Shown: positions 24,710 through 32,497 of the stretch, in pieces
Numbering within the stretch: position 1 is the first letter of the stretch
Layout of the letters: each line of letters begins with the position of its first letter
From: Leucobacter chinensis
GTDB taxonomy: Bacteria; Actinomycetota; Actinomycetes; Actinomycetales; Microbacteriaceae
Length of the DNA: 64,000 nucleotides
NCBI RefSeq assembly: GCF_019049105.1
Contig: NZ_JAHQZR010000015.1
Span: forward strand, 62,001-126,000
Direction: 5' to 3'
Position numbers and translations under genes: made by a program
The notes under the pieces: model-generated
Seen by the model: the letters and a program-made list of their open reading frames with translations, nothing else
The model's database searches: none
What the model was told of the DNA's origin: nothing

Positions 24710-25675
24710 GTGGTTCCAGAACAGAACGTCGGCCCCGTCGACGCGAGCAAAACCCCGCGCTACGCTGGCTTCGCAACGTACGCGAAATTGCCCCGTATCG
24801 ATGAGGTAGAAAAGACCGACATCGCTATCGTTGGCGTGCCCTTCGATACTGGTGTGAGCTTTCGCCCCGGCGCTCGCTTCGGCCCGACTCACGTGCGTGA
24901 GATCTCGCGGCTGATCCGCCCCTATAACCCGGCTCAGGACGCGTCACCGTTCGAGCTCGTGCAGGTCGCCGACGCTGGCGACATCGTCGCGAACCCCTTC
25001 AACCTCGACGAGGCCGTGACGCAGATCGAGGAGGCAGCAAACGAGCTGCACGAGAGCGTTGAAAAGATCGTCACCATTGGTGGTGACCACACGATCGCTC
25101 TGCCGCTGCTGCGTTCATCGTACAAGCAGCATGGCCCGGTCGTTGTGCTGCACTTCGACGCGCACCTCGACACGTGGGATACCTACTTTGGGGCTCCCAC
25201 GACGCACGGTACCCCGTTTCGTCGCGCATCAGAAGAAGGCCTCATCGACATGGAGTCGAGCATGCACTTCGGCATTCGCGGCCCCCTGTACAGCAAGAAA
25301 GACCTCGAAGATGACACGATGCTCGGCTTCAGCGTCATCACGAGCGAGTACGTCGAAGAGAACGGCATTCAGGCGGCGATCGACCGCATGCGCGCCCGCA
25401 TTGGCGACAAGCCCCTCTACATCTCGATCGACATCGACGTGCTCGACCCCTCGCACGCCCCCGGCACCGGAACGCCAGAGGCTGGTGGCCTGACGAGCCG
25501 CGAGCTGCTGCGCGCCCTGCGCGGCATCGCCGACCTCAACATTGTTGGCGCCGACGTCGTCGAGGTAGCCCCTGCATACGACCACGCCCAGGTGACCGCC
25601 GTCGCCGCAAGCCATGTTGTGTACGAGCTCGTCACCGCGATGGCCCGCCGCACGGCAGCCGAGCGCGACGCGTAA
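24710..25675 (+). CDS. Agmatinase-family ureohydrolase
   Basis: A 321-residue ureohydrolase. Metal-binding motifs are [19 protein letters not shown] and [19 protein letters not shown], with [14 protein letters not shown] typical of the SpeB clade. It hydrolyses a guanidino compound to urea and an amine, but agmatine, guanidinobutyrate and other guanidines cannot be told apart by eye. GTG 24710 is chosen with AAAGGTG five bases upstream; the TTG 18 bases earlier overlaps that site. It heads an operon with an NTF2-like protein, an NCS1 permease and a cyclase-family hydrolase, an unusual partner set for simple agmatine use. Confidence 0.85.
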   Translation: MVPEQNVGPVDASKTPRYAGFATYAKLPRIDEVEKTDIAIVGVPFDTGVSFRPGARFGPTHVREISRLIRPYNPAQDASPFELVQVADAGDIVANPFNLDEAVTQIEEAANELHESVEKIVTIGGDHTIALPLLRSSYKQHGPVVVLHFDAHLDTWDTYFGAPTTHGTPFRRASEEGLIDMESSMHFGIRGPLYSKKDLEDDTMLGFSVITSEYVEENGIQAAIDRMRARIGDKPLYISIDIDVLDPSHAPGTGTPEAGGLTSRELLRALRGIADLNIVGADVVEVAPAYDHAQVTAVAASHVVYELVTAMARRTAAERDA

Positions 25676-25689
25676 CCAACACCATCAGC

Positions 25690-25719
25690 TGTGGGCGTGC
25701 CGAATGCGGTGCGCCCACA
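25690..25719 (+). promoter_or_regulatory. Intercistronic hairpin after the ureohydrolase gene
   Basis: An 8-bp stem (TGTGGGCG with CGCCCACA), a symmetric TG/TG internal loop and a CCG/CGG inner stem close an AATG loop. There is no U-tract. It resembles the other intercistronic hairpins of this window. Confidence 0.6.
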
Positions 25720-25758
25720 CCCATGTTTCGCCCACCCTCCAGAGTCAACGGAGACACC

Positions 25759-26178
25759 ATGACAGACCAGCCCTTCCGCACCCCGACCGAGGCCGAGGTG
25801 CTTCACGCGTCGGCCGATATCGTCGCCGCTTTCGAAGCGACCGACACCGAGCGCTACTTTGCCGCGTTTGCCCCCGAGACCTCATTTATCTTTCACCCTG
25901 AGCCCGCGAGGCTCGACACCCGCGCCGACTACGAAGCGTTGTGGGCGAGCTGGATCGAGGGCGGCTGGCGCGTTGTGAGCTGCGCCTCGAGCAAGCCACT
26001 CGTCACGACCTATCCTGGCGGTGCGGTCTTCTCGCACGTCGTCGACACGACCGTCTTTGCTGACGGTGCCGAAGAGAGCTACACCGAGCAAGAGACCATC
26101 GTGTTTCGTGTCGAGGGCGATGGACTCATCGCCGTGCACGAGCACCTTTCGGCATACACCGGGGAGGCAAGCGCGTGA
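25759..26178 (+). CDS. NTF2-like small protein
   Basis: A 139-residue protein of the NTF2/SnoaL/DUF4440 fold: EVLHASADIVAAFEATDTERYFAAFAPETSFIFHPEP, then DYEALWASWIEGGWRVVSC and a late FRVEGDGLIAVHEHLSAYTGE. These proteins are often small hydrolases, isomerases or ligand-binding accessory proteins. CGGAG lies six bases before the ATG. The next gene's GTG overlaps its stop, so it is coupled to the NCS1 permease. No catalytic residue can be assigned. Confidence 0.75.
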   Translation: MTDQPFRTPTEAEVLHASADIVAAFEATDTERYFAAFAPETSFIFHPEPARLDTRADYEALWASWIEGGWRVVSCASSKPLVTTYPGGAVFSHVVDTTVFADGAEESYTEQETIVFRVEGDGLIAVHEHLSAYTGEASA

Positions 26179-27566
26179 ACATTTACCGCCGCCTCGAAAC
26201 CTACCTTCAGGCCAATAACGACGACGCCGGGCCCGCACGCGGAACCCTCTCGATGGGCCGCATTGGCATGATCTGGCTCGCGGCGAACCTCGTCGTGACC
26301 ACGCTGCTCACGGGCACGCTCTTCGTGCCGGGCGTCTCGTTTGGCACCGCCTTCTCGATGATTCTCACGGGCACGCTCGTCGGCATGATCGTGCTCACCC
26401 TCATCGGCAACATCGGCACCCGCACCGGCCTGCCCACCATGGCCGCAACCCGCGGTGCTTTTGGCCTTCGCGGATCGCTGCTGCCGGTCGCAGCGAACGT
26501 CATCATTCTCATGGGCTGGAGCTGGGTGCAGGCGATGCTCGCGGGCGTCACGGTCAACTTCTTGGTCGCCGAGCTCACCGGCTTCTCGAACCCCATTCTC
26601 TTCTCGGTGCTCTGCCAGAGCCTCGTGGTGTGCCTCGCGATCTTCGGCCACGAGGGCATCGCGAAGGTTGAGCCGTGGATGGCGTTGCTCATTCTCGCGA
26701 TCATGGGCTACGTGTTTTACACGGCCTTCTCTACCTTCTCGCTCGGTGAATACCAGGCGATCCCCGTCGATGAGAGCCTCGGCCTCAGCGGCATCACGGT
26801 GCTCGATATCGTCATCTCGACCGCGATCTCGTGGACGGTGCTGTCGGCCGACTTCAACCGCCTCGCGCGCAACTCGAAGGCCGGCATGATCGGCTCGGGC
26901 ATCGGCTACACGCTGTCAACGGTGTGCGCCATGACGCTCGGCCTCGTCGCCTTCAGCTACGTCATCCTCTCGGGCAAAGACGCGGCCGAGTTCGACCCGA
27001 CCGTCATCGTGGGCAGCTTCGGTGCGCCACTCGCACTCGTGATCTTCTTCTCGGTCATGGCAACGAACACGATGGTCGTCTACGGCATGGTCACCTCGGT
27101 CATCAACGCCCGCCCGCAGCTGCGTCTGAAGTTCTTGCCCACCGCGCTCGTGCTCGGCGGAACCTCGATCGCGGGCTCAACCCTGCTCGGTCTGCTCGAC
27201 CACTTCACCGACTTCCTGACGATGATCGGCGCTTTCTTCGTGCCCGTCTTCGCCATCATGATCGTTGACTACTACCTGATCAAGCGCCGCTCGTACATGC
27301 ACGACATCCTTCGCGACTCGGGCGGCCGCTACTGGTACACCCGCGGCGTCAACTGGGTCGCGGTTGGCGTGTGGATCGTCGGAGCAGGCGCGTCGTACCT
27401 GCTCACCTACGTCTGGCCAAGCCCCATCGGCGCGACCATTCCCGCCTTCGTCGTCTCGTTCTTGCTCTACCTCGTGCTGAGCCTCTCGACGAGGGCGCGG
27501 TTTGCGGGTACCGATAAGGGACACCTCGGCGAGACCGTGAGCATCCCGACGCTTGCCGACGAGTAG
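26175..27566 (+). CDS. NCS1-family nucleobase/hydantoin-type permease
   Basis: A 463-residue transporter with twelve predicted helices. The early segment RGTLSMGRIGMIWLAANLVVTTLLTGTLF and TGLPTMAATRGAFGLRGSLLP are typical of the cytosine/purine (CodB-like) branch of NCS1, as is FLTMIGAFFVPVFAIMIVDYYLIKRR. It is a cation-coupled importer of a nitrogen heterocycle or related compound. It starts at a GTGA overlap with the NTF2-like gene. Because it is co-transcribed with a ureohydrolase and an amidohydrolase, its substrate may be a cyclic or guanidino-bearing compound; this is inference. Confidence 0.85.
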   Translation: MNIYRRLETYLQANNDDAGPARGTLSMGRIGMIWLAANLVVTTLLTGTLFVPGVSFGTAFSMILTGTLVGMIVLTLIGNIGTRTGLPTMAATRGAFGLRGSLLPVAANVIILMGWSWVQAMLAGVTVNFLVAELTGFSNPILFSVLCQSLVVCLAIFGHEGIAKVEPWMALLILAIMGYVFYTAFSTFSLGEYQAIPVDESLGLSGITVLDIVISTAISWTVLSADFNRLARNSKAGMIGSGIGYTLSTVCAMTLGLVAFSYVILSGKDAAEFDPTVIVGSFGAPLALVIFFSVMATNTMVVYGMVTSVINARPQLRLKFLPTALVLGGTSIAGSTLLGLLDHFTDFLTMIGAFFVPVFAIMIVDYYLIKRRSYMHDILRDSGGRYWYTRGVNWVAVGVWIVGAGASYLLTYVWPSPIGATIPAFVVSFLLYLVLSLSTRARFAGTDKGHLGETVSIPTLADE

Positions 27567-27957
27567 GGGCGGGGTGGGGCGGGGCGTCCCGTCATGGTCG
27601 GCCCGTCGTCGTCCCGTCGTCGCGGTCGTCGGCCCGGCGCCGCTTGCCTCCGGGCCGGTGGCCGGGGCTGATCCGCTGCGGCGGGTGGGGCCTCGCGGGT
27701 GCGGCGCTTCGGCGCTGTCGCGTTTCGGGGCTGCCGAGCCTCCGCTCCGCCCCCGTGTTTGCAGAGCTCGCGTTCACTTGACGAAAAGCAGGGTGTTTCT
27801 TCGAAAACACCCTGCTTTTCGTCAAGTAGCGGCCAAAACGATGTTCTCGAGGGCGGATCGGCCCAGAACGCACGCCGCCGCGCGAGTCTCGCGGGGGGCG
27901 GGCCCGCGCTCGCCCCGGCCCGCCCTCCCACACAGCATGCAATGAAAGGATCAGTAC
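27567..27957. other. Very GC-rich 391-base spacer
   Basis: No credible gene lies here. The first half is extremely G/C-rich, with short CCCGTCGTCG-like repeats and small hairpins such as GGCGC-TTCG-GCGC. The middle holds a 23-bp perfect inverted repeat, and a further CGCGAG/CTCGCG dyad lies near 27890. The ribosome site AAAGG for the next gene is at the end. Composition differs from the flanking genes, and the short frames crossing it look non-coding. Confidence 0.6.
27776..27827. repeat. 23-bp perfect inverted repeat with TTCG-type loop
   Basis: The arms 27776-27798 and 27805-27827 are exact reverse complements around the six-base loop CTTCGA. The stem begins ACTTGACGAAAAGCAGG. It is far more A/T-rich than the surrounding spacer. 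It may be a bidirectional terminator or a dispersed palindromic element. Confidence 0.85.
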
Positions 27958-28581
27958 ATGATCGACCTCAGCCACGAACTGCGTACCGCGATGCCCGTGT
28001 ACCCGGGTGACCCCGAGGTGTCGATTGCCGACGCCCTCACGCTCGAGCGTGACGGGGTGGCCGTGAGCGAGCTGCACCTCGGCAGCCACAGTGGAACCCA
28101 CCTTGACGCCCCCTCACACACCGTTGCGGGCGTGCGCACCCTCGCCGAGGTTTCGCTTGACGAGCTCGTTGGCGAGGCGCTCGTCATTCACGCCGAGGGG
28201 GTTGCCGTGGCAGGCCGGGCGCTGACCGCGGGCGAGCTGGGGCTCGGTGCGCTCACCGAGGTTCCGCGCATCGTCGCGATCGCGACGGGCTGGCACCGAT
28301 ACTTCGGCACGCCCGCGTACCTCGAGCACCCCTTCGTTGACGAAGCAGCGGCCGAGAGGCTCTGGGAGCTCGGCATGCGCGTGCTCGTCGTCGATACGCT
28401 GAGCCCTGACCAGACCCCGTCGGCTGACTTCCCGGTGCACGCGGTCGTGCTCGGGCAAGACGGCCTCATCGTCGAGAACGCGCGCGGCCTCGACTCGCTT
28501 GGCGACCGGGAACGCCTCGGCATCTTTCCGCTGCGTCTCGGTGCCGTCGACGGGGCACCGGTGCGCGCGGTCGCGTTTTGA
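27958..28581 (+). CDS. Cyclase-family (kynurenine formamidase-like) hydrolase
   Basis: A 207-residue metal-dependent hydrolase of the cyclase/KynB family, with MIDLSHELRTAMPVYPGDP and the metal motif HSGTHLDAPSH. A later GWHRYFGTPAYLEHPFVDEAAAERL and VDTLSPDQT are also family features. It cleaves an amide or formamide bond in known relatives. No kynurenine genes are nearby; it follows the NCS1 permease across the GC-rich spacer, so it may belong to that catabolic unit or be independently expressed. ATG 27958 has AAAGGA upstream. Confidence 0.82.
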   Translation: MIDLSHELRTAMPVYPGDPEVSIADALTLERDGVAVSELHLGSHSGTHLDAPSHTVAGVRTLAEVSLDELVGEALVIHAEGVAVAGRALTAGELGLGALTEVPRIVAIATGWHRYFGTPAYLEHPFVDEAAAERLWELGMRVLVVDTLSPDQTPSADFPVHAVVLGQDGLIVENARGLDSLGDRERLGIFPLRLGAVDGAPVRAVAF

Positions 28582-28621
28582 TGTGAGTCGAGTAGCGTTA
28601 GGTTGGAAGATGGAGGGCGGC

Positions 28622-29053
28622 ATGCGTCAGCGTATAACCATGGCGGTTCTGTTGGCTGCCGTTCCCATTGCCGCTCTCGGCGTATTCTTTGCTTTGATCG
28701 GACGGGTTGTAGCGGCGCTCTCGTGCGTTGCATATCTGTGTATTGTGGCTGGTGGCGTCTGGTCGCTCGCTCGGGCTGCAGCACGGTTTCAGGAACGCTT
28801 GGCCTCTGACCCTGCCTCGATCAGCGACGATACGCTGGGGATTTCGAAACCGTTCACAACCTCTGAAAAAGTTGGGTATGGCGCCACCGCGATGGCGTAT
28901 GCTGCAGCGTTTATCGCGACCGGGGTCACCGGAGACTGGTACTGGGCGGGCATCGTGTGCGCCGTAACGCTTGCCTCGATTGCAGTTGACACGGTCCAGG
29001 TTCAACGGGGTAAACCGTTTGATCTGCGCACGACCATTGACATGTTGCTCTAG
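28622..29053 (+). CDS. Small membrane protein of unknown function
   Basis: I do not recognise this 143-residue protein. It has two helices near the N-terminus (about 5-50) and two more at about 80-120, with a polar loop FQERLASDPASISDDTLG between and a short cytoplasmic tail ending DLRTTIDMLL. ATG 28622 has GGAGGG five bases upstream; ATG 28610 is an alternative. A TAGCGT box lies at 28593-28598. The helix pattern resembles small actinobacterial integral membrane proteins. It stands alone between the cyclase and dcd. Confidence 0.65.
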   Translation: MRQRITMAVLLAAVPIAALGVFFALIGRVVAALSCVAYLCIVAGGVWSLARAAARFQERLASDPASISDDTLGISKPFTTSEKVGYGATAMAYAAAFIATGVTGDWYWAGIVCAVTLASIAVDTVQVQRGKPFDLRTTIDMLL

Positions 29054-29112
29054 GCAGCTTGTGAGAGGTCTTACTCGGGCCCGCGGCCCGTCAGCTCCCG
29101 TCAGCGCCCGCG

Positions 29113-29718
29113 TCAGTTTCCGTTAGCCCCCGCGTCGGTCACGGTGACGTCGGTGCGGTGAAAGTTGAGGTACGAGCGCGAGGCGGTCGGGCCCTTCTGG
29201 CCGAGGTAGCGAGAGTGGGTGGCGCCGGCGCCGTAGGGGTTCTCAGCCTCTGACGAGAGCTTGAAGAAGCACAGCTGGCCGATCTTCATGCCGGGCCAGA
29301 GGCGAATGGGCAGCGTCGCCATGTTCGAGAGCTCGAGGGTGACGTGACCGTCAAAGCCGGGGTCGATAAAGCCCGCGGTTGAGTGGGTGAGAAGTCCCAG
29401 TCGGCCGAGCGAGCTCTTGCCCTCGAGGCGTGCGGCGATATCGTCGGGCAGTGTGACCTGTTCGTAGGTCGAGGCGAGCACGAACTCGCCCGGATGAAGG
29501 ATGAACCCCTCGTCTGGGTCTACTTCGACGAGCTGCGTGAGCTCGGGCTGCTCTTGCGAGGGGTCGATCACCGCGTACTTGTGATTATTGAAGAGCCTGA
29601 AGTAGCGGTCGATGCGCACGTCGATGCTCGCGGGCTGCACCATTGATACGTCGCTCGGGGTGAGCGCGATGCGGCCAGACGCGAGCTCTGCCTTGATGTC
29701 ACGATCTGAAAGAAGCAC
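29113..29718 (-). CDS. dcd: dCTP deaminase
   Basis: A 201-residue Dcd: [21 protein letters not shown] at the start, [19 protein letters not shown], the nucleotide site [34 protein letters not shown], and a C-terminal GQLCFFKL and [11 protein letters not shown] lid. Known actinobacterial Dcd proteins can convert dCTP directly to dUMP, providing dTTP precursors. It starts at GTG six bases after the -10 box TAAGAT, with no ribosome site, so it is leaderless. It faces away from the GlxA-type regulator. Confidence 0.95.
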   Translation of the reverse strand: MLLSDRDIKAELASGRIALTPSDVSMVQPASIDVRIDRYFRLFNNHKYAVIDPSQEQPELTQLVEVDPDEGFILHPGEFVLASTYEQVTLPDDIAARLEGKSSLGRLGLLTHSTAGFIDPGFDGHVTLELSNMATLPIRLWPGMKIGQLCFFKLSSEAENPYGAGATHSRYLGQKGPTASRSYLNFHRTDVTVTDAGANGN

Positions 29719-29724
29719 GTTGTA

Positions 29725-29730
29725 ATCTTA
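29725..29730 (-). promoter_or_regulatory. -10 box of leaderless dcd
   Basis: On the minus strand TAAGAT is followed by six bases and the GTG start of dcd. There is no Shine-Dalgarno sequence. Confidence 0.6.
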
Positions 29731-29793
29731 GCGTTTCGCGGGTTGCGCCGCTTGGGTGTGTGAATCTGGCGGGTGGAGCGTGCAACCTCGACC

Positions 29794-29865
29794 AGCATGA
29801 GTACCCTTGAACGCCCCAGCACGAGTACCCTTCAACGCCCCAGCACGGGTACTCTCGAAGAGGGG
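29794..29865. repeat. Three tandem 24-bp units before a GlxA-type regulator
   Basis: Units begin at 29794, 29818 and 29842. The first two differ at only two positions and share GAGTACCC; the third carries GGGTACTC, its reverse complement. They thus form both direct and inverted repeats, ending 37 bases before the regulator's start, as expected for an operator array. Confidence 0.75.
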
Positions 29866-29901
29866 TAGTGAATGGGCATGCTCTGAGAGTGAGAAGAAAC
29901 A

Positions 29902-30858
29902 ATGATGGTCGGTGAACGGCAAATGCACAGGGTCGCGATCGTGGTTTCTGAGGGTTCGAAAGCGGTTGACGTTGCGGTCCCGGCACAGGTGTTTTCGACG
30001 CGGGCTAGCATGCCTTATGAGGTGCGCGTGTGCACGGCGGTACCCGGGGCTGTGCAGGGGGCTGACGGTCTCAGCTATACGGTCACGCACGGTCTTGAAG
30101 CGCTTGAGTGGGCCGAAACCATTTTTGTGCCGGGCTTTGGCGCCCCTGACACGGTACGTCCTGGAGTAGGGCTCGTCGAAGCGGTGCGCAGGGCGAGCGA
30201 ACGGGGAGCCCGCATCGCGGCGATCTCGACCGGCGCTTTCGTGCTCGCCGAAGCCGGACTGCTTGATGGAAAGCGGGCAACCACGCACTGGCACTATTCG
30301 GGTGTTTTCGCCGAGCGTTACCCAGAGGTCGACACTCGTGAGAACGTTTTGTTTGTTGACGAGGGTGTTGTGCTGACATCGGCGGGGGGTGCGGCGGGGC
30401 TCGACCTGTGCCTGCATATCTTGCGTGCCGACCTCGGGGTGAGCGCCTCGAACCACGCGGCCAGACGGGTTATCGCACCCCCGTACCGCAGCGGTGGCCA
30501 AGCCCAGCTCATCGAGCGTAGCGTACCCGACGCGAGGGGTGAACAGTTTGCTGCGACGAGGCAGTGGGCACTCGAACGGCTCAGCGACCCCCTTACGGTC
30601 GGGCAGCTCGCGGCACATGCCCACGTAACCGAGCGTACGTTCGCGCGAAAGTTTCTCGCCGAGACCGGGTACACACCCATGCAGTGGATCATGCGCGCCC
30701 GAGTCGACCGTGCCCGTGAATTGCTCGAAGCGAGTGAACATCAGGTTGACCAGATTGCTGGTGAAGCCGGGTTTGGAACTCCCGCGAGCATGCGTGCCCA
30801 CTTTAAACGAGTGCTCGGGATGACCCCGCTTGAGTATCGATACTTGTTTACGGGGTAG
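29902..30858 (+). CDS. GlxA-type AraC-family regulator with DJ-1/PfpI domain
   Basis: A 318-residue regulator. Residues about 8-190 form a DJ-1/PfpI-like sensor (VAIVVSEGSKAVDVAVPAQVFS, then IAAISTGAFVLAEAGLLDGKRATTHW). Residues about 215-318 hold an AraC double HTH (LAAHAHVTERTFARKFLAETGYTPMQWIMRARVDRARELLE and IAGEAGFGTPASMRAHFKRVLGMTPLEYR). ATG 29902 or 29905 is preferred, with ATG 29923 possible. Similar proteins sense small nitrogen compounds or aldehydes. Tandem 24-bp repeats upstream suggest autoregulation. Targets may include the GAPDH gene downstream. Confidence 0.85.
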   Translation: MMVGERQMHRVAIVVSEGSKAVDVAVPAQVFSTRASMPYEVRVCTAVPGAVQGADGLSYTVTHGLEALEWAETIFVPGFGAPDTVRPGVGLVEAVRRASERGARIAAISTGAFVLAEAGLLDGKRATTHWHYSGVFAERYPEVDTRENVLFVDEGVVLTSAGGAAGLDLCLHILRADLGVSASNHAARRVIAPPYRSGGQAQLIERSVPDARGEQFAATRQWALERLSDPLTVGQLAAHAHVTERTFARKFLAETGYTPMQWIMRARVDRARELLEASEHQVDQIAGEAGFGTPASMRAHFKRVLGMTPLEYRYLFTG

Positions 30859-30876
30859 CTGAGACCACGCTGTCTG

Positions 30877-30893
30877 CAAACTGCGCAAGTTTG
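30877..30893 (+). promoter_or_regulatory. Inverted repeat between regulator and GAPDH gene
   Basis: CAAACT-N5-AGTTTG is a perfect 6-5-6 dyad, 18 bases after the regulator stop and 100 bases before gap. It could be an operator or a weak terminator; no U-tract follows. Confidence 0.45.
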
Positions 30894-30993
30894 TCTGTGT
30901 GAGACCTGCCGCTTCTCGGTGAACGCCACGATCATGGGTTATGAAGGCTGAGAACACCCGGCCCATCACACCGTGCAAGGACGAAGGAGTGTC

Positions 30994-32019
30994 ATGGTAC
31001 GCATTGCAATTAATGGTTTTGGCAGAATTGGGCGCGGCATGCTGCGGGCCTGGCTCGCGCGTGAAGAGCTCGGGCAGGCGATCGAGGTTGTCGCGGTGAA
31101 CGACCTGATGCCGGCTGAGACGCTTGCCTGGCTGCTTCGTGCTGACAGCGTGTATGGCATGCTTGGCGAGCCGGTGAGCGTTGAGGGCGACGACGTATTG
31201 CGGGTTGCTGGCCACGAGATCACGTTGCTTGCCGAGCGTGACCCCGCCAAGCTCCCTTGGCGCGACCTAGACATTGATGTGGTGCTTGAGTCGACAGGGT
31301 TCTTCACGAAGGCCGAGGCCGCGAGGGCTCACCTGCGTGCCGGGGCCCAGCACGTGCTCGTGAGCGCGCCATCGAAGGGCGCCGACGCGACCATTGTGAT
31401 GGGGGTGAACGACGAAACGCTTCGGGGCCGGCAGGCAACGATCGTCTCGAACGGCTCGTGCACGACGAACGCCATCGCTCCGATCGCGCGGGTACTGCAC
31501 GATCTCGCGACGATCGAGCAGGGCATGATGACAACGGTTCACGCCTACACCGGTGATCAGATGCTCGTTGACGGCCCACACTCTGATCTGCGCCGGGCGC
31601 GAGCAGCCGGTCTCAATCTCGTGCCCACCTCGACGGGTGCTGCTCGCGCGATCGGGTCTGTGATTCCCGAGCTTGACGGAAAACTTTCGGGCGACGCGAT
31701 CCGCGTTCCTGTTGCCAGCGGATCACTCATTGAACTCACGGCGCACGTCTCGCGCGAGGTGAGCGTTGAAGAGGTGGTCGCGGCCTATGCCGAGGCTGAG
31801 CAGGCGAGGCTCGAAGGGATCTTGGCGGTATCGCATGATCCGCTCGTCTCGTCTGACATCGTGGGTGACCCGCACTCGGTGGTGATTGACGCGGGGCTCG
31901 TTCGCCAGGTGGGCAATCACGTTAAAGTCGTCGGGTGGTACGACAATGAGTGGGGTTTCTCGAACCGCATGCTTGAGACGGCTCTCGCTATCGCAGAGGT
32001 GGCGAAGAACGGGGCCTAA
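30994..32019 (+). CDS. gap: Glyceraldehyde-3-phosphate dehydrogenase, accessory type
   Basis: A 341-residue GAPDH. The NAD site is VRIAINGFGRIGRG, with the Asp of VAVNDL favouring NAD over NADP. The catalytic motif is NGSCTTN (Cys 156) instead of the usual NASCTTN, and the end is VVGWYDNEWGFSNRM. AAGGAG lies before ATG 30994. No pgk or tpi is adjacent, so this is probably not the central glycolytic copy. It runs convergently towards a cluster that ends in KDPG aldolase, whose product is glyceraldehyde-3-phosphate, suggesting a catabolic partner role. Erythrose-4-phosphate dehydrogenase activity cannot be excluded. Confidence 0.87.
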   Translation: MVRIAINGFGRIGRGMLRAWLAREELGQAIEVVAVNDLMPAETLAWLLRADSVYGMLGEPVSVEGDDVLRVAGHEITLLAERDPAKLPWRDLDIDVVLESTGFFTKAEAARAHLRAGAQHVLVSAPSKGADATIVMGVNDETLRGRQATIVSNGSCTTNAIAPIARVLHDLATIEQGMMTTVHAYTGDQMLVDGPHSDLRRARAAGLNLVPTSTGAARAIGSVIPELDGKLSGDAIRVPVASGSLIELTAHVSREVSVEEVVAAYAEAEQARLEGILAVSHDPLVSSDIVGDPHSVVIDAGLVRQVGNHVKVVGWYDNEWGFSNRMLETALAIAEVAKNGA

Positions 32020-32031
32020 AGGCCCAGGGCC

Positions 32032-32439
32032 CTACCCCGAGATCACCGCGAGGGCGTCGATTTCGACGAGCATTTCGGGGTGGGGCAACCCGGTAAAGAC
32101 CGTCGTGCGACAGGGCAGCTGGCCTCCCGGCACATGCTTGGAGACGAACTCGCCATAGGCGTCGTTCATGCGTGCGAAGAGTGACTGGTCGGTGAGGTAC
32201 ACGCGAAACATGAGCACGTCTTCGACCCCGGCGCCTCCCGCCTCGAGAATCGCTCGCACGTTTTCGAGGGTGCGCATCGTTTGGGCATAGACATCGCCAG
32301 CAGCGATATAGGTGTTTGTTTCTGGGTCCATGGGCCCCTGGCCCGAGACCTGCAGCATGTTACCTTTGCGAAGGCCCTGCGAAAAAACGTGCGCCGGGGC
32401 CGGTGCCTGGTCGGTCAAGATAACTGATGTTGTCGCCAA
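32032..32439 (-). CDS. RidA-family enamine/imine deaminase
   Basis: A 135-residue RidA/YjgF protein: SQGLRKGNMLQVSGQGPMDPETN, then TLENVRAILEAGGAGVEDVLMFRVYLTD and GGQLPCRTTVFTGLPHPEMLVEIDALA. The Arg in PCRT and the Glu in VEID are the family's active-site residues. RidA hydrolyses reactive enamines released by PLP-dependent dehydratases. The start is TTG at 32439, six bases after AGGAG; the longer open frame has no homology. It is the last gene of the minus-strand cluster with a PLP ammonia-lyase two genes upstream, exactly the expected partner. Confidence 0.87.
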   Translation of the reverse strand: MATTSVILTDQAPAPAHVFSQGLRKGNMLQVSGQGPMDPETNTYIAAGDVYAQTMRTLENVRAILEAGGAGVEDVLMFRVYLTDQSLFARMNDAYGEFVSKHVPGGQLPCRTTVFTGLPHPEMLVEIDALAVISG

Positions 32440-32497
32440 AATAATCTCCTCTGATCGTGGACAAACTGAAAATAGAGCGCTCGAGGCACCCCTGTGC

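Noticed and set aside
27776-27827. Insertion sequence or MITE end pair
   Set aside because: The arms are only six bases apart with nothing between, and no target duplication or transposase is present. A dispersed palindrome remains possible.
29794-29865. CRISPR-like array
   Set aside because: The three 24-bp units are head to tail with no spacers and no cas genes nearby.
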